Source: Thalassotalea_B sp049613795 (GTDB taxonomy: Bacteria; Pseudomonadota; Gammaproteobacteria; Enterobacterales; Alteromonadaceae). Taken from it: DNA of 64,000 nucleotides. The translations under genes and the position numbers were made by a program. The notes under the pieces were generated by a model. The model was not told the origin of the DNA. It made no database searches and was given only the letters and a program-made list of their open reading frames with translations. Positions 1 through 8,838 of this stretch are shown piece by piece. Where the stretch lies: contig JBMZCX010000002.1 in NCBI GenBank assembly GCA_049613795.1, positions 1 through 64,000 on the forward strand, read 5' to 3'. Positions within the stretch are counted from its first letter, which is position 1. Every line of letters starts with the position of its first letter.

Positions 1-525
1 CACCATTTGACGCCCTTCCGCTCTACGAGGGAAAAACTCAACTACTGTTAGTTCTTGTAAATCGTTTTTAACACGAGTCAAAAGTTCTAAACCGAGCTCT
101 TGGTGGGCCATTTCGCGACCACGGAAGCGTAAAGTAACTTTCACTTTATCACCATCCTCTAAAAAGCGCTTCAAGCTACGTAATTTCACTTGATAATCGC
201 CTTCATCTGTACCAGGGCGGAATTTAATTTCCTTCACCTGTATTTGTTTTTGCTTTTTGCGTTGTTCTTTTTGTTCCTTCGCTTTCTCGTAAAGGAACTT
301 ACCGTAGTCCATTACGCGACAAACAGGAGGTTTTGCCGTTGGGCTAATCTCAACAAGGTCAACACCTGCTTCATCCGCTTGGTCCATAGCTTCATTTAAT
401 GAAACTACGCCACCGGGTTCGCCGTCAAACTTAATTAAACGAACTTCATTACCAGGAATACCTGTGATTAACTCATTTAAACGATGTGCTGGCTCTGATT
501 GCCCGCCTTTTTGACCATTTTTAAT
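1..525 (-). CDS. infC: Translation initiation factor IF-3 (3' end cut off by window edge)
   Basis: IF-3 binds the 30S subunit, prevents premature 50S joining and checks start-codon and initiator-tRNA choice. The minus strand encodes 175 codons up to the window edge; the E. coli protein has 180 residues, so only a few C-terminal residues are missing. Recognisable segments are VDLVEISP, the MDYGKF segment at residues 72-77, KEIKFRPGTDEGDYQVK and RFRGREMAH. No ATG or GTG precedes the conserved N-terminal part in frame. Translation most likely starts at the ATT at 525-523, eight bases after a strong GGAGG at 538-534. The AUU start is known in E. coli infC, where IF-3 represses its own translation by discriminating against AUU. 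It follows thrS by 54 bases on the same strand, the usual thrS-infC-rpmI-rplT order. Confidence 0.95.
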   Translation of the reverse strand, partial: MKNGQKGGQSEPAHRLNELITGIPGNEVRLIKFDGEPGGVVSLNEAMDQADEAGVDLVEISPTAKPPVCRVMDYGKFLYEKAKEQKEQRKKQKQIQVKEIKFRPGTDEGDYQVKLRSLKRFLEDGDKVKVTLRFRGREMAHQELGLELLTRVKNDLQELTVVEFFPRRAEGRQMV

Positions 526-538
526 AGCCTGTTCCTCC
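523..538 (-). promoter_or_regulatory. infC ribosome binding site and AUU start codon
   Basis: On the minus strand a perfect GGAGG (538-534) is followed by eight bases and then ATT AAA AAT, in frame with IF-3. A near-ideal Shine-Dalgarno paired with a non-canonical AUU matches the arrangement used for IF-3 autoregulation in E. coli. The autoregulation here is inferred from that parallel. Confidence 0.85.
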
Positions 539-579
539 AAAGAACTAAAATTAATAATGTCCGTTAACTAAACAACAAC

Positions 580-2490
580 TTAACTACGAGAGTTAACTTC
601 TTCGCTTAATTTAGCGATAAAGTCTTCAACCGACATTTTACCTAAATCTTCTCCACTACGTGTGCGAATAGAAATTTCGCCATTTTCCATTTCTTTGTCA
701 CCTACAACTAACAAATATGGAACACGCTTTAAAGTATGCTCGCGGATTTTAAAGCCTATTTTCTCATTTCTCAAGTCTAGTTTTGCTCTAAATCCATTTT
801 CTTTTAGTTTTTTAACAACTTTTTCACAATATTCACCCTGTTTATCGGTAATATTCATAATTGTTGCTTGAATTGGCGATAACCATGTTGGGAATTTGCC
901 AGTATACTCTTCAATCAAAATTCCGATAAAACGCTCAAGTGAACCTAAAATTGCACGGTGAATCATCACAGGAATATAACGTTCATTATCTTCACCAACA
1001 TAAGTTGCGCCTAAACGCTCTGGTAAAGCAAAATCTAATTGCACCGTACCACATTGCCAAGCACGTCCTAAACAATCCATTAGTGTGAATTCAATTTTAG
1101 GACCATAGAAAGCCCCTTCACCCGGTAAATATTCAAATTTAATGTTAGCGTCGGTCAATGCTTGCGCAAGGCCTGCTTCAGCTTTATCCCAAATTTCATC
1201 ACTACCTATACGATTTTCAGGTCGTGTTGACAATTTCACCACAATATCTTCAAAACCAAATGAACCGTATACGTCGTAGACCATTTCAATACATTTAGTT
1301 ACTTCGGCTTGTACTTGTGATTCCATACAGAAAATATGGGCATCATCTTGGGTAAAGCCACGCACGCGCATTAAACCGTGTAAAGAGCCAGACGGTTCAT
1401 TACGGTGACAACAACCAAATTCAGCAATACGTAATGGTAAATCACGGTACGATTTTAACCCTTGGTTAAATATTTGTACATGACCCGGGCAGTTCATTGG
1501 TTTTATCGCGTATTCACGCTTTTCAGATTCAGTGGTAAACATACCATCGGCATATTTGTCCCAGTGACCTGATTTTTCCCAAAGACTTCTGTCCATCATC
1601 ATTGGTGCTTTAACTTCGTCGTAATCATACTCATGTAATTTTTCACGGACGAATTTTTCTAATTCTGTATAGATAGTCCAACCATCATTATGCCAAAACA
1701 CCATGCCCGGCGCTTCTTCTTGCCAGTGAAATAAATCGAGTGTTTTACCAATTTTACGGTGATCACGTTTTTCAGCTTCTGCTAAACGAACAATATAAGC
1801 TTTTAATTGTTTTTTATCTGCCCATGCTGTGCCGTAAATACGTTGCAACATTTTGTTGTCTGAATCACCACGCCAATAAGCGCCAGCAACTTTCATTAAT
1901 TTAAAGTGATGACAATGACGCATGCTTGGTACATGAGGACCACGACACATATCGATATATTCTTGGTGATGATATAACGCAGGTGTGTCTGTTTTCTCAA
2001 TATTTTGATCAAGAATTTCTAATTTGTACGTTTCGCCGCGTTCAGTAAATGCGTCGTAAGCGTCTTGCCAAGAACCTGTTTTCTTAACAACTTCATAGCC
2101 GGTACGGGCTAATTCGGTCATGCGCTTTTCAAGCTTAACTAAATCGTCTTCTGTAATTGATTCTTCAAGGTCAACATCATAGTAAAAACCATTATCAATG
2201 GTTGGGCCAATCGCCATTTTAACATTCGGGTATAATTGCTTAATAGCGTGCCCTAATAAATGTGCACAAGAATGGCGAATAATTTCTAAGCCTTCGCTAT
2301 CTTTACTGGTGATAAGTTGTAATGCGGCATCAGCAGTGATTAATTCACATGCGTCAACTAAATTACCATTAATACGACCAGCAATAGTCGCTTTTGCTAA
2401 ACCGGGGCCAATATCTAAAGCAACATCCATTACAGATACGGCGTTATCAAAAGAACGTTGTGAACCATCAGGGAGAGTAATTACAGGCAT
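580..2490 (-). CDS. thrS: Threonine--tRNA ligase
   Basis: Class II aminoacyl-tRNA synthetase that charges tRNA-Thr in the cytoplasm. The protein has 636 residues (E. coli 642). The N-terminal TGS domain (about 1-62) begins MPVITLPDGSQ. The editing domain carries the HxxxH zinc/editing motif at H73 and H77 (HSCAHLLGH) and a downstream CRGPH motif. The catalytic core has the zinc-ligand region MNCPGH, the motif 2 region RNEPSGSLHGLMRVR, and PVMIHRAILGS near motif 3, followed by an anticodon-binding domain. The open frame extends nine codons upstream, but I chose the ATG at 2490: it matches the family N-terminus and is preceded by AAGGAAAATTC. infC follows on the same strand. E. coli thrS is autoregulated through a tRNA-like leader; I could not recognise such a leader in the 225 bases upstream. 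Confidence 0.98.
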   Translation of the reverse strand: MPVITLPDGSQRSFDNAVSVMDVALDIGPGLAKATIAGRINGNLVDACELITADAALQLITSKDSEGLEIIRHSCAHLLGHAIKQLYPNVKMAIGPTIDNGFYYDVDLEESITEDDLVKLEKRMTELARTGYEVVKKTGSWQDAYDAFTERGETYKLEILDQNIEKTDTPALYHHQEYIDMCRGPHVPSMRHCHHFKLMKVAGAYWRGDSDNKMLQRIYGTAWADKKQLKAYIVRLAEAEKRDHRKIGKTLDLFHWQEEAPGMVFWHNDGWTIYTELEKFVREKLHEYDYDEVKAPMMMDRSLWEKSGHWDKYADGMFTTESEKREYAIKPMNCPGHVQIFNQGLKSYRDLPLRIAEFGCCHRNEPSGSLHGLMRVRGFTQDDAHIFCMESQVQAEVTKCIEMVYDVYGSFGFEDIVVKLSTRPENRIGSDEIWDKAEAGLAQALTDANIKFEYLPGEGAFYGPKIEFTLMDCLGRAWQCGTVQLDFALPERLGATYVGEDNERYIPVMIHRAILGSLERFIGILIEEYTGKFPTWLSPIQATIMNITDKQGEYCEKVVKKLKENGFRAKLDLRNEKIGFKIREHTLKRVPYLLVVGDKEMENGEISIRTRSGEDLGKMSVEDFIAKLSEEVNSRS

Positions 2491-2715
2491 GAATTTTCCT
2501 TTATACAGTGGTGGCACATACCAAGTGTCACATGTTATTTTACAATGAAAGCATTGGTTAAAAGCGCCATTTATAAAACGACTTAACTCACTAATTAACC
2601 AAATAATATTATGGCGAGAGAATATAGGGTAAAATAGCTAAAATTGCAATGAGCAAGATCGGCTTTATTTCATTGTTACGCCGTGTCATCAAATAAGGAT
2701 TTTATCAACTCATCT

Positions 2716-3408
2716 ATGAAAGTAATAAACGTAATCGCTGTATTGAGTTTAGCGATCACACTATTTGTTTCTTTTAATTGTGCTAGTGCGGGAAATTTTG
2801 CCGCTACGGTAGCAAACAGTTCAAATAAACTAAATAGTTCAGCTCAAGAAAATTCCCCATGGAAAACGTGGCGAAAGACAGCCTATATACAAATAAACCA
2901 ACGTTCAGTCCACGCAAGCAACTTAATAGAAATTAAGGCAACGATTAGTCTTAATACAACCGCACAAAACTTTCTTCTCTTTTTGAACAATATTCAACAG
3001 CATAGTTTATGGTTTGATCGTGTAAAGCAAAGTAAGCAAGTGCTAAACAGTCAAGGTGAAACGATTTTACTCTATGAATTTAACAAATTATTATTCAGTA
3101 AAAAAAGGCAAATGGCGGTAAAGTATAAAACACAGCAACAAAGCCCTACGTCAGTGTTAATTGCCATAGAAGACCAAAGTAAACAGCTTGCCCCCTCTTT
3201 ACTTTTTTCTGATGCAATAGTGATGCAAGTACATCAAGCACATTGGAAAATTACGGAGAAAACATTCAATAATATCCCCTCTACCCTAGTAACGTATCAA
3301 TTTATTATCGATCCAAAAGGCAGCACACCAGCTTGGCTTGCTAATAAGTTTTTATTGAAAAGTACGTTACGCACTTTGCAAAATATCCACAATGAATTCC
3401 CTCATTAA
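2716..3408 (+). CDS. Secreted START-domain protein
   Basis: A protein of about 230 residues with a clear N-terminal signal peptide: a basic start (MKVINV), a hydrophobic core, and a probable cleavage after ASA at about residue 25. The rest resembles bacterial START (StAR-related lipid transfer) proteins, for example in the SLWFDRVKQSK stretch, the central beta strands and a C-terminal helix (WLANKFLLKSTLRTL). START domains form a hydrophobic pocket for lipids; the ligand and role here are unknown. A GTG at 2683 would add 11 residues but has no ribosome site. The ATG at 2716 has AAGGA only 16 bases upstream, so the start is not settled. It is divergent from thrS and upstream of the kinase gene. 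Confidence 0.7.
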   Translation: MKVINVIAVLSLAITLFVSFNCASAGNFAATVANSSNKLNSSAQENSPWKTWRKTAYIQINQRSVHASNLIEIKATISLNTTAQNFLLFLNNIQQHSLWFDRVKQSKQVLNSQGETILLYEFNKLLFSKKRQMAVKYKTQQQSPTSVLIAIEDQSKQLAPSLLFSDAIVMQVHQAHWKITEKTFNNIPSTLVTYQFIIDPKGSTPAWLANKFLLKSTLRTLQNIHNEFPH

Positions 3409-3492
3409 CTCAGCTTTCGATTGATAATTACTGCAACTTTTTCAGCTTACACTATAATTTAGTGCTAAAGACATTAGTTGCTAGGTATTGCT

Positions 3493-4359
3493 ATGTGGCA
3501 AACCATTACAGATGTGATCATTAGCGAAACAGGTATCCCTTTTGAAATAAAACATAAGCAGCAAATAACAGGGGGCGATATTCATTTAAGCTATTGGATT
3601 TCAAACTATCAACAAAATTATTTCATAAAGTTAAATAGCTTAGCTCAACAAGCCAATTTTGAAGCCGAAACCTATTCACTCCAACAACTCAAAGCAAGCC
3701 GGAGTATTTATGTTCCTGAAGTAATAGCCTCAGGAAAAACCTTAGATAAAAGTTTTCTTGTGCTTGAATATTTAGCATTTGATACGCCATCAAATAAGGA
3801 TTGGTATTGTTTTGGCGAAAGGCTTGCCGACATGCACAAAACAACCATTCATGGGAAATTTGGCTGGCAGCACGATAACTTTATTGGGCTAACCCCGCAA
3901 CCTAATAAGTGGCAAAGTAATTGGCGCACATTTTTTGCTGAGCAACGTATTGGCTGGCAACTACAATTACTAGCAGAAAAATCGATTCGATTCGGCGATA
4001 TTGAGCACTTAGTTCAGGTTTGTCACGATGCATTACTGCATCACAGTGTTAAGCCCTGTTTAGTACATGGTGATTTATGGCAAGGAAACACAGGCTTTAT
4101 TTATCAAGCCCCCGTTATTTATGATCCCGCATGTTATTACGGTGACAGAGAAGTTGATTTAGCAATGACTGAACTGTTTGAACCTTTCCCTCAAGCATTT
4201 TATCAAGGCTATCAAGAAAACTACCCGTTACCACCACATTATGAACAACGAAAACTTATTTATAACCTTTACCATATTTTAAACCATGCAAACTTATTTG
4301 GAGGGGATTATATTGAGCAATCAAAAGCGATGATTGCTCGGGTGTTGTCATTACATTAG
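3493..4359 (+). CDS. Fructosamine kinase family protein (YniA-like)
   Basis: 288 residues, aligning from end to end by eye with E. coli YniA (286 residues), a member of the fructosamine/ketosamine-3-kinase family within the aminoglycoside phosphotransferase fold. These enzymes phosphorylate sugar adducts on glycated amines so that the adduct falls off. Family motifs are PQPNKWQSNWRTFFAEQRIGWQ, the catalytic loop VHGDLWQGN and the metal-binding segment YDPACYYGDREVDLAM. The start is the ATG opening MWQ, as in YniA; a TTG five codons earlier is less likely. The gene converges with dcd, with only nine bases between the two stops and no terminator visible there. The exact substrate is unproven. 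Confidence 0.9.
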   Translation: MWQTITDVIISETGIPFEIKHKQQITGGDIHLSYWISNYQQNYFIKLNSLAQQANFEAETYSLQQLKASRSIYVPEVIASGKTLDKSFLVLEYLAFDTPSNKDWYCFGERLADMHKTTIHGKFGWQHDNFIGLTPQPNKWQSNWRTFFAEQRIGWQLQLLAEKSIRFGDIEHLVQVCHDALLHHSVKPCLVHGDLWQGNTGFIYQAPVIYDPACYYGDREVDLAMTELFEPFPQAFYQGYQENYPLPPHYEQRKLIYNLYHILNHANLFGGDYIEQSKAMIARVLSLH

Positions 4360-4368
4360 TAAACCAAG

Positions 4369-4962
4369 TTAACTTGAAACATCATCTTCACTAATACGGC
4401 TAGCAACTGCACCCATTTGACCTTTATACTTTGCATCATCTCGTTTGTTGTATGGGCGTAAAGCACTCGACGACATGGTTTCAAAGTTTAATGCTGCTAT
4501 TTTCATTTTTGGTCTTAACGCTAACGGTAATTTTCCGCTGTTATAAAATTCTAACACTATCTGACCAGACCAGCCGGGGTCAATACGGTGGGCAGTAACA
4601 TGTACCATTAAGCCTAAACGCGCAAGTGATGAGCGCCCGTCTAACCAACCGACAATATCGTCAGGTAATGTCACTGACTCATAAGTTACCGCTAATGCTA
4701 ATTCACCGGGGTGTAAAAAGAAGGCTTCACCGTCAGGAATAACAATTTCGTCACTCATTACTGAGTCCATTGCTTTTTGCATTTCCTCTTTAGGGCCGCT
4801 TAAATCAATATAAGGCGCGGTATGATCTTGAAATACGCGAAACTCATTACCTAAACGAATATCAACACTAACACCTGATATCATCGAGCTGTCAGGCTTA
4901 GGAACAATCACTATTTTTTCTTGTTCAAGTAAAACTTCAATGTCTTTGTCGCATAATCTCAT
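4369..4962 (-). CDS. dcd: dCTP deaminase
   Basis: Converts dCTP to dUTP, the main route to dTTP in enterobacteria-like proteobacteria. 197 residues (E. coli 193), beginning MRLCDKDIE as usual. Motifs: HPGELALAVTYE, the nucleotide-binding loop GRSSLARLGL, and the catalytic/trimer-interface segment HRIDPGWSGQIVLEFYNSG. It lies 32 bases downstream of mrp on the same strand and is probably co-transcribed with it. Confidence 0.97.
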   Translation of the reverse strand: MRLCDKDIEVLLEQEKIVIVPKPDSSMISGVSVDIRLGNEFRVFQDHTAPYIDLSGPKEEMQKAMDSVMSDEIVIPDGEAFFLHPGELALAVTYESVTLPDDIVGWLDGRSSLARLGLMVHVTAHRIDPGWSGQIVLEFYNSGKLPLALRPKMKIAALNFETMSSSALRPYNKRDDAKYKGQMGAVASRISEDDVSS

Positions 4963-4994
4963 GATTGTTCTTCTTAATGTAATGGTGGCAAGCG

Positions 4995-6095
4995 CTAGTC
5001 TACTGTTTTTATCAGTATTTCACTGGTTAAAGGACTGCGTTTGTCAAATTGATGAAAAAGCCCTGAGGCTATTTTTGCCGCTATTCTACGGTATTGAAGT
5101 GCTACTTCACCAGCGCTATTTTCTAGTACGTGTGAATAACCTTGATCTGCACTTTCACAAATGCTGATATCAAGGGGTAGTTGCCCCAGTAATTGACAAT
5201 TAAATTGATCTGAAATTTTAGCGCCACCGTTACGGCCAAATAAGTGACTTTTTTCGCCGCAGTTTCCGCATAAGTGATAACTCATGTTTTCAATAATGCC
5301 AAGTACGGGTACGTTAACCTCCTTAAACATGGTTAGGCCTTTAACCGCGTCATTCAAGGCAATATCTTGTGGCGTCGTAATTACAATAGCTGCCGCTACA
5401 GGCACTTGTTGCGCTAAGGTGAGTTGAATATCGCCCGTTCCTGGCGGCATATCAACAATTAAATAATCAAGCTCTGGCCAAGCTGTTTCATTTAATAATT
5501 GACCAAAAGCACGGCTTGCCATAGGACCTCGCCAAATTGTGGCGTCGTTCTCATCAGTTAAAAAGCCTATCGATATTGCCGCAATGCCGTTAGCCTCAAG
5601 CGGCTGCATTTTTTTCCCATCATTAGAAGATACACGTTGCCCAGCAAGCCCTAACATTTTAGGAATTGACGGCCCGTAAATATCAGCATCTAAAATGCCG
5701 ACATTCGCGCCAGCCTCCTGTAGTGCATATGCAATATTTACCGCGGTAGTTGATTTACCCACGCCACCTTTACCTGATGACACCGCAATAATATTGGTAA
5801 CACCTTCAATTTCATGCGATTTTAGCTTGGTCATTGTTACTTTGGCATCAATCAGTACTGAAATATCGTGTTGCGCTAACAATTGCTCAGCAAATATAGC
5901 GAGTTCATCTAAACACGGGAAAGGCACACTAATTGATAACACAATATCATTTTTTTTAATAACCAAAGGACCTAAGTCGGTAACGGTAGCAATGCCACTA
6001 GGAAAAATGTCACTTTTATACTGGAGATAGAATGTTTGAATAGTTTCACATTGTTCAGGTGTCGGCGATTTACTAGAAAATAATTTAGAAAACAT
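4995..6095 (-). CDS. apbC: Iron-sulfur cluster carrier protein (Mrp/ApbC)
   Basis: A Mrp/NBP35-type ATPase that holds and transfers Fe-S clusters in the cytoplasm. 366 residues. An N-terminal DUF59-like domain (about 12-90) precedes the P-loop domain with the deviant Walker A GKGGVGKS at residues 108-115. DADIYGPSIPKMLG and VDMPPGTGDIQLT follow. The cluster-binding CxxC is CGNC in the segment SYHLCGNCGEK. The gene is divergent from metG, an arrangement common in gammaproteobacteria (E. coli has mrp next to metG). Confidence 0.96.
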   Translation of the reverse strand: MFSKLFSSKSPTPEQCETIQTFYLQYKSDIFPSGIATVTDLGPLVIKKNDIVLSISVPFPCLDELAIFAEQLLAQHDISVLIDAKVTMTKLKSHEIEGVTNIIAVSSGKGGVGKSTTAVNIAYALQEAGANVGILDADIYGPSIPKMLGLAGQRVSSNDGKKMQPLEANGIAAISIGFLTDENDATIWRGPMASRAFGQLLNETAWPELDYLIVDMPPGTGDIQLTLAQQVPVAAAIVITTPQDIALNDAVKGLTMFKEVNVPVLGIIENMSYHLCGNCGEKSHLFGRNGGAKISDQFNCQLLGQLPLDISICESADQGYSHVLENSAGEVALQYRRIAAKIASGLFHQFDKRSPLTSEILIKTVD

Positions 6096-6222
6096 AAGAT
6101 ATCGAGCTAATATTGCGAATTGCCGCCAAAAGACAACAATTATTAATGAAAAGTAATGACAAATTCTGTACCATTCCCCCCATAATTACCACCTTAATTT
6201 TTAGTCCGTGTTAGAGATTTAT

Positions 6223-8316
6223 ATGCAATCAGTAGATAAACGAAAAATCTTAGTTACCTGTGCCCTTCCTTATGCCAATGGTTCAATTCATTTGGGTCAT
6301 TTATTAGAGCATATTCAAACAGATATCTGGGTACGCTTTCAGCGCATGCGCGGGCATGAAACCTATTTTGTTTGTGCTGACGATGCGCATGGCACACCTA
6401 TCATGCTTAAAGCCCAAGAGCTTGGCATTACGCCTGAAGCAATGATCAATGCCGTGCGTGAAGAACACATGGCTGACTTTGCTGACTTTCATATTAGTTT
6501 TGACAACTACCATTCAACGCATACTGATGAAAACAAAGCCTTTGCTGAAGAAATTTATAATCGTTTACACGCGAAAGGTCATATAAAAACGCGTACGATT
6601 TCACAACTGTATGATCCAGAAAAAGGCATGTTTTTACCTGACCGCTTTGTAAAAGGCACCTGCCCTAAATGTAAAAGCGAAGACGAAAACGGCGATAGCT
6701 GTGATAACTGTGGCGCAACTTACTCACCAACTGAAGTTATTAACCCACGTTCAGTTGTTTCTGGCGCAACGCCCGTATTAAAAGATTCTGAGCATTATTT
6801 CTTTGACTTGCCTGCTTTTGAACAAATGTTAAAAGACTGGACCCGCAGTGGCGCTTTACAAGATGAAATGGCCAATAAATTAGCTGAATGGTTCGAACAA
6901 GGTTTAAAACAGTGGGACATTAGCCGTGACGCACCTTACTTTGGTTTTGAAATACCCAATGCGCCAGGTAAATTTTTCTATGTATGGTTAGACGCCCCTA
7001 TTGGTTACATGGGCAGTTTTAAAAATTTATGTGATAAAAATCCGTCAATCGATTTTGACAGCTTTTGGAATGAGAATTCAGACGCTGAGCTTTATCACTT
7101 TATTGGTAAAGACATTATTTATTTCCATAGTTTATTTTGGCCTGCCATGCTTGAAGGCGCAGGTTACCGTAAACCTACTTCTGTATACGCCCACGGATTT
7201 GTTACCGTAAATGGCGCGAAAATGTCTAAATCTAAAGGAACTTTCATTAAAGGGCGTACTTACCTAGAACACTTAAACCCTGAGTACTTACGTTACTACT
7301 ATGCCGCTAAATTAACGAGCCGTATTGACGATTTAGATTTAAACCTTGAAGACTTTGCTCAACGTGTAAATTCAGACTTAGTCGGCAAAGTGGTTAATAT
7401 TGCTTCTCGTTGTGCCAGTTTTATTACTAAACGTTTCGAAGGCATGTTATCAAGCAGCGTCGACAACCAAGCATTAGCTGATGAAGTAATAAATGCAGGC
7501 GACGCCATTGCCGCGCTTTACGAATCACGTGACTTTGGCCGTGCAATGCGCGAAATAATGGCATTGGCAGATAAAGTAAACGAATATATTGCAATAAAAG
7601 AACCATGGCAGTTAGTGAAAGACGAAACCAAACAGCAAGAAGTACAAGATATTTGCTCGCTCGGCATTAACATGTTCCGCACCTTAATGATTTACTTAAA
7701 ACCTGTGCTACCTGTACTAGCAGACAGCACCGCTGCCTTTTTGAATGACGAATTAGTATGGGAAGGCCATAAAACGCTTTTAACCGATCATAAAATCAAT
7801 AAATTTAAAGCACTATTACAACGTGTAGATATGGATAAAATTAACGCGATGACTGATGCTTCAAAAGACAGCATGGGCAGTACTGACAGCGCAGAAAAAG
7901 AGAAAAAAGCAAAGAAAAAGCCAAAAGCAGAGAAAGTTGTTGATAACTCTGCCGCACTGGCCGACCCTTTAGCGGCAGATCCTATCTCTGAAGAAATTCA
8001 ATTTGACGACTTTGCTAAAATTGATTTGCGTGTTGCCAAAATAGTAAACGCTGAACACGTTGAAAAAGCCGATAAATTATTACGCCTTGAACTAGATATT
8101 GGCGGCGAAACGCGTCAAGTATTTGCGGGTATAAAGTCAGCCTATCAACCTGAAGAGTTAATTGGTAAGCATACCGTTATGGTAGCAAACCTTGCCCCAC
8201 GTAAAATGCGTTTTGGCATGTCTGAGGGTATGGTGCTTGCAGCAGGCCCCGGCGGTAAAGACTTATGGATACTAAATCCTGAAGATGGTGCTCAACCCGG
8301 TATGCGAGTTAAATAA
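6223..8316 (+). CDS. metG: Methionine--tRNA ligase
   Basis: Class I synthetase that charges elongator and initiator tRNA-Met. 697 residues (E. coli 677). The HIGH-type motif is HLGH at residues 23-26. The zinc knuckle has two CxxC pairs (CPKC and CDNC) near 145-161. The KMSKS loop is intact (GAKMSKSKGTF). The anticodon-binding helical domain is followed by a lysine/glutamate-rich linker (KEKKAKKKPKAEK) and a C-terminal OB-fold tRNA-binding/dimerisation domain (FDDFAKIDLRVAKIV). I chose the ATG at 6223 over the upstream GTG at 6208 because MQSVDKRKILVTCALPYANG matches the family start. A strong terminator follows. Confidence 0.97.
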   Translation: MQSVDKRKILVTCALPYANGSIHLGHLLEHIQTDIWVRFQRMRGHETYFVCADDAHGTPIMLKAQELGITPEAMINAVREEHMADFADFHISFDNYHSTHTDENKAFAEEIYNRLHAKGHIKTRTISQLYDPEKGMFLPDRFVKGTCPKCKSEDENGDSCDNCGATYSPTEVINPRSVVSGATPVLKDSEHYFFDLPAFEQMLKDWTRSGALQDEMANKLAEWFEQGLKQWDISRDAPYFGFEIPNAPGKFFYVWLDAPIGYMGSFKNLCDKNPSIDFDSFWNENSDAELYHFIGKDIIYFHSLFWPAMLEGAGYRKPTSVYAHGFVTVNGAKMSKSKGTFIKGRTYLEHLNPEYLRYYYAAKLTSRIDDLDLNLEDFAQRVNSDLVGKVVNIASRCASFITKRFEGMLSSSVDNQALADEVINAGDAIAALYESRDFGRAMREIMALADKVNEYIAIKEPWQLVKDETKQQEVQDICSLGINMFRTLMIYLKPVLPVLADSTAAFLNDELVWEGHKTLLTDHKINKFKALLQRVDMDKINAMTDASKDSMGSTDSAEKEKKAKKKPKAEKVVDNSAALADPLAADPISEEIQFDDFAKIDLRVAKIVNAEHVEKADKLLRLELDIGGETRQVFAGIKSAYQPEELIGKHTVMVANLAPRKMRFGMSEGMVLAAGPGGKDLWILNPEDGAQPGMRVK

Positions 8317-8342
8317 CGTAAGCTTTCAATAGAATAATTAAC

Positions 8343-8370
8343 AAGGCAATGAATTTTCATTGCCTTTTTT
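8343..8370 (+). terminator. Rho-independent terminator after metG
   Basis: A perfect 10-bp stem (8343-8352 with 8357-8366) with the loop ATTT, running into a T stretch at 8365-8370, 26 bases after the metG stop. Confidence 0.9.
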
Positions 8371-8421
8371 ATCTCAACATCACACTCGATCGCACAGTAT
8401 ACTTGGAGTTAAATACCACTT

Positions 8422-8820
8422 ATGTTCATTAAAAATTTACCAACATTTGTCTTTTGCGCTATATCAACGTTAATGCTTACTAGCTGCTCACAAAACGTTT
8501 CCGTTAAGAGTAATGTTAACCCTGAAAACTTTCGTGAATACTTCTCTGCCAGCAACGTAAAAATAGTTAATGATGAATCAGCACTCGAAACACCATATAA
8601 ATTGATCGGTTTAGTTGAAGGAGAGTCATGCCAAGTAAAAGCGCACCATGAATTACCTAACGAAATTGATGCCCGAACCAATGCGAGAAAAAAAGCTCAT
8701 GCAATTAACGCTAATGCCGTTATTTTTACCGCCTGCACGCTAATTGAAAATAATGAAGCTAATAAACAATGTATAGCAACCAGAGTATGTTATGCAAAAG
8801 CGTTTATTACTCAACCATAA
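8422..8820 (+). CDS. rcsF: RcsF-like outer-membrane stress-sensor lipoprotein
   Basis: 132 residues with a lipoprotein signal peptide: lipobox LTSC, acylated Cys22. The mature domain has exactly four cysteines (70, 105, 117, 123), with spacing close to the two disulfides of E. coli RcsF (74-118 and 109-124). It also shares the motifs VEGESCQ, ARTNARKKAHAINANAV and ATRVCYAKAF. Immediately downstream is trmO, reproducing the E. coli rcsF-trmO order. In enterobacteria RcsF senses envelope damage and signals through IgaA to the Rcs phosphorelay; whether that relay exists in this organism cannot be seen here. Sequence identity is low, but cysteines and synteny together make the call fairly secure. 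Confidence 0.85.
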   Translation: MFIKNLPTFVFCAISTLMLTSCSQNVSVKSNVNPENFREYFSASNVKIVNDESALETPYKLIGLVEGESCQVKAHHELPNEIDARTNARKKAHAINANAVIFTACTLIENNEANKQCIATRVCYAKAFITQP

Positions 8821-8838
8821 CCATTTGAAACGTTAATA

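Noticed and set aside
190..399. Plus-strand frame of 69 codons opposite infC
   Set aside because: It is antisense to the well-conserved IF-3 reading frame, has no ribosome site and no recognisable family.
2491..2715. tRNA-like operator in the thrS leader
   Set aside because: E. coli thrS has one, but I could not find the paired stems and the CGT anticodon-like loop here.
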